NCBI GenBank assembly: GCA_044375415.1
Contig: JBILMS010000085.1
Span: forward strand, 1-10,690
DNA length: 10,690 nucleotides
From: JAWXBG01 sp044375415
GTDB lineage: Bacteria > Bacteroidota > Bacteroidia > Flavobacteriales_D > Sanyastnellaceae
Direction of reading: 5' to 3'
Part shown: piece after piece, positions 5,536-10,690 of the stretch
Layout: the number at the start of each line of letters is the position of its first letter
Numbering within the stretch: the first letter of the stretch is position 1
The notes under the pieces: model-generated
What the model saw: the letters and a program-made list of their open reading frames with translations, nothing else
Told to the model about the DNA's origin: nothing
Databases searched by the model: none
Position numbers and translations under genes: made by a program

Positions 5536-7668
5536 TTAGACTTCCTCTGCAACCAAGTGTTTATGCTCTGCTATTACCTCTTCCTGAATAGCCGGAGGGG
5601 TTGCAGCATATTCGCTGAATGCAGCATTAAATGATGCCTTTCCTTGAGTAATGGAACGCAATGTGCTTGAATATCTATACAAGGCAGATTGAGGCACTTT
5701 TGCCGAAATTTTGGTGTAATGCCCGATACTATCCATTCCCATAATAATCGCTCTCCTACCCTGAAGATCTTTCATCACTTCTCCGGTTACATCGGTGGGT
5801 GCCATGACCTCCAGACTATAAATGGGCTCCATCAGTTTCGGTTGTGCATTGTGAAAAGCCTCTTTAAATGCCATGGCAGAGGCAATTTGAAACGATATAT
5901 CATTGCTATCTACATCATGCATTTTGCCATCATATAAAAGCACTCGGATGTCGCGAACATAACTACCTGTCAAAGGTCCCCGCTCCATCTTTTGCATAAT
6001 GCCTTTTAATACCGATGGAATAAAACGAGTGTCTATTGCTCCACCTACAATGCAATTGTAAAAAACCAATTTCCCTCCCCAATCCAGATCATGCTCTTCC
6101 TTTTGACGGATGTTAAAACCGATTGGCTCAGCAATTCCCTCATACCAGGGTTCGATGCGAATGTGAACCTCCCCAAACTGACCGGAGCCACCGCTTTGTT
6201 TTTTGTGACGATAAGTGGCATTAGCCGATTTTTGAATTGTCTCGCGATATGCAATTTTTGGCTTATCAAAACGGATGTCCATTCCATATACTTTTTCCAG
6301 CGTCCACTTGGTTGTAGCCAAGTGCAATTCACCCTGACAATGCAATAACAGTTGACGTACTTCTTTGCTGTATTCTGTTGTAACAGTTGGGTCTTGCTCA
6401 TGAATTTTTTTCAAGACTTCTCCCAATCGCTCATCATCTTTTTTGTTGTTAGCCACAATAGCCATGGTCAATCTGGGTGCAGGAAAACTAATGGGTTGAA
6501 CCTTTAACTCGCTTTCCAATGCGTGCAGTGTATGATTCGTATCTGTATTTTTCAACTTAAGCGTTGCACCTAAATCTCCGGCTTTCAATACTTCGACGGG
6601 AATTCTATTATGACCCTCCATCACAAAAAGTTGATTGAATACTTCCACGCTATGTGAGTTGCTATTTTTTAGTTGAGCTCCTTTTTTAAGTTCTCCTGAA
6701 AGAACTTTGAAAAAGGAAAGCTTGCCTAAATTTTGTTCATACTCGGTTCTGAAAACAAAGACAACAGCCGGACCGGTATCTCTTACCATTACCTCTTTAC
6801 CATCTTCACTGATCTCCGGTTTAAGTTCGTGAGAGGCAGGAGCCACATGGTCTATGAAGCCCATCAATCGTCCGCTTCCCATATTTTTTAATGCTGAAAG
6901 ACAAAATATGGGAAACAATTCGTGATGAAGCATACCCATGTGAATGCCCTTTCTCAATTCCTCTTCATCCAAATTTCCCTTTTCGAAATAAAGACTCATC
7001 AACTCTTCATCATTTTCAGCTGCCTTTTCTACCAAGGCATTGTGAAGGGCATCTGCTTTTGCTTTTTCTGAATCAGGAATGGCCAATTTTTCCGGTTTGC
7101 CTCCATCTTTTGGAAATTTGTACATGACCATTTTTAGGAGATCTATCACCGAATCAAATTCTTTTCCTGTATTCACAGGATATTGCATGAGCACGGCATT
7201 TTTTCCAAAATGGTCGATAATACTTTGATAAGACTTATCGAAGTCAGCATTTTCACCATCGAGTTGATTGATAGTGAAAATTACTGGCTTTCGATATCGA
7301 TCGACATGTTCCCACAGAATTTCAGTTCCCACTTCAACACCATGTTGAGCATTGACGAGCATTATTGCAGTATCTGCAACTCGCAATGCCGCGATGATCT
7401 CTCCGATGAAATCATCGAGACCCGGGGTGTCTAAAATGTTGATTTTGTAATTGCGCCACTCAGTGTGCATAGGGGTTGCATAGACTGAAATACCCCTTTC
7501 GTGTTCGATTTCGTGGAAGTCACTCACGGTATTTTTTGCTTCCACCGATCCTCTTCTGTTGATCAGTTTGGATTCAAATAACATCGTTTCGGCAAGCGTG
7601 GTCTTGCCGCTTTTCGCCCCACCCACCAACACAATGTTTCGGATGTGATTTTCATCAAATACTTGCAT
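5536..7668 (-). CDS. EF-G2-type elongation factor G paralogue with altered GTPase motifs
   Basis: 710 residues from ATG 7668. The frame is open to an ATG at 7722, but those 18 extra residues have no family counterpart, while MQVFDENHIRNIVLVGG matches the usual start. Domain order is that of EF-G: G domain 1-285, II 298-383, III 395-470, IV 475-610, V 612-690. The GTPase motifs deviate. The P-loop is GGAKSGKT (16-23) rather than AHIDAGKT. Switch I reads RGIS (58-61). G3 is DTPGL (80-84), with Leu where translational GTPases keep the catalytic His. G4 is NQLD (134-137) and G5 is SAL (258-260). Domain IV keeps KKQSGGSGQFGEV (489-501) and the decoding-site loop HDVDSND (584-590), so ribosome translocation is likely its role. 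Strings such as RRGSVEAKNTVSD, GVEVGTE and AAENDEELM match, from memory, the Bacteroides EF-G2 reported to act without GTP hydrolysis. It is not the main fusA, which normally sits in the str operon with rpsL, rpsG and tuf. Confidence 0.93.
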   Translation of the reverse strand: MQVFDENHIRNIVLVGGAKSGKTTLAETMLFESKLINRRGSVEAKNTVSDFHEIEHERGISVYATPMHTEWRNYKINILDTPGLDDFIGEIIAALRVADTAIMLVNAQHGVEVGTEILWEHVDRYRKPVIFTINQLDGENADFDKSYQSIIDHFGKNAVLMQYPVNTGKEFDSVIDLLKMVMYKFPKDGGKPEKLAIPDSEKAKADALHNALVEKAAENDEELMSLYFEKGNLDEEELRKGIHMGMLHHELFPIFCLSALKNMGSGRLMGFIDHVAPASHELKPEISEDGKEVMVRDTGPAVVFVFRTEYEQNLGKLSFFKVLSGELKKGAQLKNSNSHSVEVFNQLFVMEGHNRIPVEVLKAGDLGATLKLKNTDTNHTLHALESELKVQPISFPAPRLTMAIVANNKKDDERLGEVLKKIHEQDPTVTTEYSKEVRQLLLHCQGELHLATTKWTLEKVYGMDIRFDKPKIAYRETIQKSANATYRHKKQSGGSGQFGEVHIRIEPWYEGIAEPIGFNIRQKEEHDLDWGGKLVFYNCIVGGAIDTRFIPSVLKGIMQKMERGPLTGSYVRDIRVLLYDGKMHDVDSNDISFQIASAMAFKEAFHNAQPKLMEPIYSLEVMAPTDVTGEVMKDLQGRRAIIMGMDSIGHYTKISAKVPQSALYRYSSTLRSITQGKASFNAAFSEYAATPPAIQEEVIAEHKHLVAEEV

Positions 7669-7920
7669 AGCTGTACGGATTAAATGGTTAATGTAGAGAA
7701 CGTATGAATGCCTAGGTATCAACGCTGTCCCCGAACCTGTTCACCGCACCATAGATCTGAATAGATATGCAAACAAACAAAAGAAGGTGCCTCTTTATCA
7801 CCGGATCTGAAACTTCGCCGGTTGCAATTCGAAGATAAATGTAGGATTTATTTTAATACATAAGGTAAAAAAATGTTTCCATTATTCCTGTTGCTCCGAA
7901 CACCGAACTTAAATGATATG
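7669..7920. other. Leader region of the EF-G2 gene
   Basis: No gene is seen. On the minus strand, TACATTTA (7836-7843) is a 7-of-8 match to the Bacteroidota -7 element TAnnTTTG but has no clear -33 partner. If used, it would leave a 5' leader of about 160 bases containing a small ACCGG/CCGGT hairpin (about 7799-7823). The first member of a dispersed repeat family sits at 7883-7910. Confidence 0.3.
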
Positions 7921-7922
7921 TC

Positions 7923-7938
7923 ACCCGCCTAGGCGGGT
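7923..7938. repeat. 16-bp perfect palindrome ACCCGCCTAGGCGGGT, copy 1
   Basis: A perfect GC-rich palindrome centred on CCTAGG, in noncoding DNA upstream of the EF-G2 gene. It is identical in its core to the copy at 7976-7991, and both are preceded by TC. Confidence 0.85.
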
Positions 7939-7974
7939 TATGAGAGATGCATTCCCACTTGTTCAATGTTATTT

Positions 7975-7992
7975 CACCCGCCTAGGCGGGTG
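7975..7992. repeat. 18-bp perfect palindrome CACCCGCCTAGGCGGGTG, copy 2
   Basis: The second copy of the CCTAGG-centred palindrome, 53 bp after the first and one base pair longer on each side. Two copies this close could be a paired protein-binding site, but the motif is also a common intergenic repeat in this phylum, from memory. Confidence 0.85.
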
Positions 7993-8194
7993 GAAGAAAT
8001 CGATTTTATAAGGGTGAACGATCTCCATGAACGTCTCTCTCTGTTCCTGTTTCTCCGAACTGAGAACTTTAGTTGCCCTTCGATTCTTCATCCCACGTGC
8101 AGTGGAATGAATCGCTGCCAATGACAAGTTTCGGAATACATTTGAAAATATGCTATTTAGAATCTCGCGTTTTGTAAGAACTTTATACTTCGAG

Positions 8195-8345
8195 GGCCTC
8201 ACCCTCCGCCCTCTCCAGAGGAGAGGGGACCGATCCTGCAACCTGAAATGTTCGCGTTTTTTAAAGCCGCGACCTTATGAAAACGAATGATTTCACTAAA
8301 CGTGAACGTCCCCCTCTCCTCTGGAGAGGGGTTAGGGGTGAGGCC
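8195..8345. repeat. Inverted pair of CCCTCTCC-type intergenic repeats
   Basis: The left arm (8195-8230, GGCCTCACCCTCCGCCCTCT onward) and right arm (8308-8345, ending GGGGTTAGGGGTGAGGCC) are inverted copies of about 36 bp with few mismatches, separated by 77 bp. Each arm also contains its own palindrome around CTCTCCAGAGGAGAG or CTCTCCTCTGGAGAG. From memory this is a very common intergenic repeat in Bacteroidota. Short frames across it translate to PLLWRGVRG-like peptides and are not genes. Confidence 0.75.
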
Positions 8346-8462
8346 AGACTCGAGTCAGAGTGGACTTGGAGAGATGAAGATACTATTCTGAAACGGTTCC
8401 CCTGTTCCTGTTTCTATGAACTCCCAACTGTAATTTGTTATTTTCGCTGCACATTATAAGAT

Positions 8463-10025
8463 ATGAGTAACATAGAGTCTTTCAAACAACATATTTCGGA
8501 GGGTTATGCCCACAAAGGTGATTACATAACAGTTGGAGCTGCCATTTATGAGGGGAATCCTGTGGGTGGTGCCTTGGTGAACATTCCTCTTAAAACGCTC
8601 AATCGGCATGGATTAATTGCCGGAGCAACGGGAACGGGGAAAACGGTGACCTTGCAAATCATCGCAGAAAACATGGCTGCAAAGGGTATTCCGGTGCTCA
8701 TGATGGACATCAAGGGCGATCTGAGCGGTATTGCTGCACCCGGAACTAGTAATGAAAAAATTGAAGCTCGTCATGCTGCCATTGGCATACCATATCAAGC
8801 ATCAGGGTCGGTGGTGGAATTAATGTCCTTGTCCAACGAAAAAGGGGTTCGTTTGAGAGCTACCGTGAGTGAGTTTGGGCCGGTACTTTTCTCGAAAATC
8901 CTTGAGTTAAATGAAGTGCAATCAGGGATCGTAGCTATACTCTTCAAGTTTGCAGACGACAATGATTTGCCCCTCCTCGACCTGAAAGATTTCAAAAAAA
9001 TGCTTCAGTATAGCACAGCAGAAGGTCAAGGGTTAATTGAAAAGGATTATGGCAAAATCTCTGAAGCATCTGTTTCAACTATTCTGAGAAGAGTTATCGA
9101 ACTCGAAACCCAAGGCGGTGAAATGTTCTTTGGTGAAAAATCGTTTGAGGTAAATGATCTTGTTCGTCTAGACCAACAAGGTCGTGGTATTGTGAATATT
9201 GTTCGCCTTACCGATATACAAGATCGTCCGAAATTGTTCTCAACATTCATGTTGCAGATGTTGGCCGAAATCTATAGTTCGTTTCCGGAGGCAGGCGATT
9301 TGGATAAACCAAAATTGTGCATTTTTATTGATGAAGCTCATTTGATATTCGATGAGGCCAGCAAGACATTGCTCAATCAAATTGGTACGATCATTAAACT
9401 TATTCGTTCAAAGGGTATCGGTATATTTTTCTGCACGCAAAATCCCTACGACGTACCGGATGAAGTTTTATCGCAACTCGGATTAAAAGTGCAACATGCA
9501 CTTCGAGCGTTTACTGAAAAAGATCGCAAAGCCATAAAAAAGACGGCTGAAAATTATCCCATTTCAGAATATTATAAGACCGATGAATTGCTTACTTCCA
9601 TTGGTATTGGTCAGGCGTTGATAACCGGTCTGAACGAAAAGGGTGTCCCTACTCCACTTGCTGCCACTCATCTTCGCGCACCGGCAAGTCGCATGGGTGT
9701 GTTAAACGAAGACGAACTCAATCGCATTCATCAGTCCTCTGTCCTTGGATTAAAATACAATGATGCGGTTGACCGTGAGAGTGCTTACGAAATATTAGAA
9801 GCTAAAATCCGAAAGGCAAAAGGAGAAGAAAAAACAGAGGGAGAAACAGAAAGAGAGCGCGATGCTGACGATACTCCTGCAAAAAAACGGACTACCAAAG
9901 AAGAGCCATCTTTTATTGAAAAAGTAAGTAAAAACACGATGGTTCGTCAAGCGGGAAACACGGTTTTGCGCGAGCTTACACGGGGTATTTTGGGTGTTTT
10001 GGGCTTGGGTGGAAAACGTCGTTAG
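8463..10025 (+). CDS. HerA-like helicase domain ATPase of the DUF853 (YjgR-type) family
   Basis: 520 residues, close to the roughly 500 of E. coli YjgR. The FtsK/HerA-type P-loop ATPase core has Walker A GATGTGKT at 54-61, the family motif MMDIKGDLSGIA at 80-91, Walker B LCIFIDEAH around 284-292 (D290, E291) and a sensor-like FFCTQNPYDVPDEV at 322-335. The C-terminal third (about 330-440) is typical of DUF853 (LKVQHALRAFTEKDRKAIKK). A highly charged linker (about 445-485) leads to a basic, partly hydrophobic tail ending GVLGLGGKRR. The exact role is unknown; by homology it may move on or unwind DNA, but unlike true HerA it is not next to a NurA nuclease gene here. ATG 8463 starts the conserved region directly; a weak promoter-like TAATTTG lies at 8431-8437. 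It appears complete and stands alone between two repeat-rich intergenic regions. Confidence 0.92.
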   Translation: MSNIESFKQHISEGYAHKGDYITVGAAIYEGNPVGGALVNIPLKTLNRHGLIAGATGTGKTVTLQIIAENMAAKGIPVLMMDIKGDLSGIAAPGTSNEKIEARHAAIGIPYQASGSVVELMSLSNEKGVRLRATVSEFGPVLFSKILELNEVQSGIVAILFKFADDNDLPLLDLKDFKKMLQYSTAEGQGLIEKDYGKISEASVSTILRRVIELETQGGEMFFGEKSFEVNDLVRLDQQGRGIVNIVRLTDIQDRPKLFSTFMLQMLAEIYSSFPEAGDLDKPKLCIFIDEAHLIFDEASKTLLNQIGTIIKLIRSKGIGIFFCTQNPYDVPDEVLSQLGLKVQHALRAFTEKDRKAIKKTAENYPISEYYKTDELLTSIGIGQALITGLNEKGVPTPLAATHLRAPASRMGVLNEDELNRIHQSSVLGLKYNDAVDRESAYEILEAKIRKAKGEEKTEGETERERDADDTPAKKRTTKEEPSFIEKVSKNTMVRQAGNTVLRELTRGILGVLGLGGKRR

Positions 10026-10237
10026 GACATAAATCCTCAAACCCTAAGAGGTGTTGAAAAGGATGCACTCCCTCTCGAACTCAAACAGTTTCTCGAACCC
10101 GCTGGCGCGGGCTTCCAACGTCAATTCTTTCATTGACGAATCATTACTCCTAACCAATTGAATTCGGGTTTCTGATAGCCCGTGCCTAAACTTGAATTGG
10201 CCTGTGGCCATCGCTCAATTGATTCAATATATCCTCC
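10026..10237. other. Noncoding stretch after the HerA-like gene with several hairpins
   Basis: No gene is seen. Hairpins present are CCCGC/GCGGG at about 10098-10111, CGTCAAT/ATTGACG (7 bp, 6-base loop) at about 10119-10138, and a larger imperfect stem CCAATT.../...AATTGG with an inner CGGG/CCCG at about 10154-10200. None has a T tract, so none is a classic terminator, though the first could close the HerA-like transcript. Confidence 0.4.
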
Positions 10238-10285
10238 GTGCCCTTCATTGCTCTCTTTGCGAAACGAAGTGCCTTTGCGGTAAAA
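10238..10285 (+). repeat. 48-bp direct repeat, copy 1 (CTCTTTGCGAAACGAAGTGC core)
   Basis: This copy matches 10518-10565 at 44 of 48 positions by eye, exactly 280 bp apart, both on the plus strand. The shared core is CTCTTTGCGAAACGAAGTGC followed by CTTTG(C/T)GGTAAAA. It is noncoding; short frames across it do not resemble proteins. Confidence 0.75.
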
Positions 10286-10299
10286 GAGAACGTTCGGTT

Positions 10300-10343
10300 G
10301 ATCCTTCGACTCGCCTTCTGCGAAGGCTCGCTAAGGATGACGG
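10300..10343 (+). repeat. 44-bp repeat of the GATCCTTCG...AAGGATGACGG type, copy 1
   Basis: It begins GATCCTTCGACTCGCC and ends CTCGCTAAGGATGACGG, with an internal CCTT/AAGG pairing. It is related to 10416-10459, which has the same length, ends and spacing. From memory, TTCGACTCCGCTCAGGATGAC-like strings are widespread intergenic repeats in Bacteroidota. Confidence 0.65.
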
Positions 10344-10415
10344 GCGAGCGGGGACAAGGAAAACTATTTTGGAACATACTTCTGAGAGCGTTCGCGCTGC
10401 ATAGTTCTCCGACTA

Positions 10416-10459
10416 GATCCTCCGCATCGTGCTCTTCGAGCACTCGCGAAGGATGACGG
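10416..10459 (+). repeat. 44-bp repeat of the GATCCTTCG...AAGGATGACGG type, copy 2
   Basis: It begins GATCCTCCGCATCG and ends CACTCGCGAAGGATGACGG. The ends match copy 1, while the middle differs and keeps hairpin potential (GTGCTCTTCGAGCAC). Confidence 0.65.
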
Positions 10460-10481
10460 TTGCGGTTGGGGGGAGCAAAAG

Positions 10482-10498
10482 GGGCCGCTGCGCGGCCC
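10482..10498. repeat. Perfect GGGCCGC/GCGGCCC hairpin
   Basis: A 7-bp all-GC stem with a 3-base loop TGC, lying between the two repeat families. There is no T tract, so it is not a classic terminator. It might still act as a transcript end for the minus-strand esterase gene 70 bp away. Confidence 0.5.
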
Positions 10499-10517
10499 AT
10501 TGGCAGAACTAATCTTT

Positions 10518-10565
10518 GTGCCCTTCACTCCCCTCTTTGCGAAACGAAGTGCCTTTGTGGTAAAA
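10518..10565 (+). repeat. 48-bp direct repeat, copy 2
   Basis: The second copy of the CTCTTTGCGAAACGAAGTGC-core repeat. Its right end lies 3 bp from the stop codon of the minus-strand esterase gene, so this repeat directly abuts the gene's 3' end. Confidence 0.75.
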
Positions 10566-10568
10566 AAC

Positions 10569-10690
10569 CTACAACGAAAACATCTTGAAAAATTTCCACA
10601 ACTCAACGGATGCGTCGATTTCGGCGGGGTATAGTGAGGAAGGCCATGAATGATCACCGTTTAGAATTTCGTAAAATACACTTGAAGATG
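10569..10690 (-). CDS. C-terminus of an LpqC/PHB-depolymerase-type esterase (runs off window end)
   Basis: The minus-strand frame from the window edge to TAG at 10569-10571 encodes 39 residues: SSSVFYEILNGDHSWPSSLY, then PAEIDASVELWKFFKMFSL. It matches the end of the alpha/beta-hydrolase family of polyhydroxybutyrate depolymerase-like esterases (COG3509, LpqC type). These finish with a catalytic-histidine motif like GGGHTWPG and a terminal IDASEEIWKFF helix. Here the histidine is in NGDHSWP. Family members are secreted and cleave ester bonds, for example feruloyl or polyester substrates; the substrate cannot be told from the tail. No T9SS domain follows, so this copy ends right after the catalytic domain. 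The N-terminal part lies outside the window. Confidence 0.75.
   Translation of the reverse strand, partial: SSSVFYEILNGDHSWPSSLYPAEIDASVELWKFFKMFSL

Larger units (their letters stand above)
7883..8430 (+). repeat. Three dispersed copies of a CTGTTCCTGTTTCTCCGAAC-like repeat
   Basis: Related stretches of about 30 bases lie at 7883-7910, 8041-8075 and 8402-8437. They share (C)TGTTCCTGTTTCTCCGAAC or TTCCTGTTGCTCCGAAC and a second half of the GAACTxxxAACT kind. Copies 2 and 3 are closest; copy 1 is more diverged. From memory this string is a frequent intergenic repeat in Bacteroidota. The start shown spans all three copies; the sequence between them is not part of the family. Confidence 0.6.

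Noticed and set aside
7669..7722. 18-residue upstream extension of the EF-G2 frame (start at 7722)
   Set aside because: The extra residues have no counterpart in EF-G families, and the conserved N-terminus begins at the ATG at 7668.
7969..8241. 90-codon minus-strand frame
   Set aside because: It spans three intergenic repeats; the peptide ends in PPRRVK from the CCTAGG palindrome and starts in the CCCTCTCC repeat.
8277..8459. 60-codon plus-strand frame before the HerA-like gene
   Set aside because: It contains PLLWRGVRGEA, the usual mistranslation of the CCCTCTCC-type intergenic repeat.
10186..10657. Several overlapping 70-104 codon frames on both strands
   Set aside because: They are translations of the 44- and 48-bp repeats, and one of them crosses the real esterase tail out of frame.

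Overview
The window reads as a chromosomal segment of a Bacteroidota (Flavobacteriia-like) bacterium. The signs are a type IX secretion (T9SS) sorting domain, YHYH-family and LpqC-type esterase proteins, an EF-G2 paralogue close to the one I know from Bacteroides, start codons without Shine-Dalgarno sequences, and intergenic regions full of the short palindromic and tandem repeats common in this phylum. Base composition is moderate to AT-rich. No species can be named from this sequence alone.

Layout, left to right. (1) 1-905, minus strand: the N-terminal 301 codons of an unrecognised secreted or outer-membrane protein, cut by the window edge. (2) 1191-1760, plus: a 5'-truncated gene remnant ending in a T9SS C-terminal sorting domain. 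(3) 1884-2111, minus: a small excisionase-like helix-turn-helix protein. (4) 2112-3056, no convincing gene: a degraded tRNA-Ser(GGA)-like remnant, a 136-bp cloverleaf-forming inverted repeat, five heptanucleotide tandem repeats and a GC-rich intergenic repeat. (5) 3113-4150, minus: a lipocalin-like envelope protein with two C-terminal membrane segments, overlapped by one base by an 18-codon ORF. (6) 4261-5451, plus: a secreted YHYH-domain protein broken by one in-frame TAA. (7) 5496-5532: a strong hairpin terminator shared by convergent genes. (8) 5536-7668, minus: an EF-G2-type translation factor with altered GTPase motifs. (9) 7669-8462: an intergenic region holding three repeat families. 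(10) 8463-10025, plus: a HerA-like/DUF853 (YjgR-type) ATPase. (11) 10026-10568: noncoding, with two repeat families in nested order. (12) 10569-10690, minus: the C-terminus of an LpqC/PHB-depolymerase-type esterase, cut by the window edge.

The genes do not form one pathway or operon. Most are single transcription units separated by repeats. Two themes stand out. Genome decay and mobility are visible in the left half: tRNA scar, orphan excisionase-like gene, orphan sorting domain and interrupted YHYH gene. The other is an EF-G paralogue whose GTPase catalytic histidine position is leucine while its domain IV decoding-site loop is intact. I found no CRISPR array, complete insertion sequence, intact tRNA or rRNA, and no clear new multi-gene system. 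The best candidate for something undescribed is the cloverleaf element next to the tRNA remnant.
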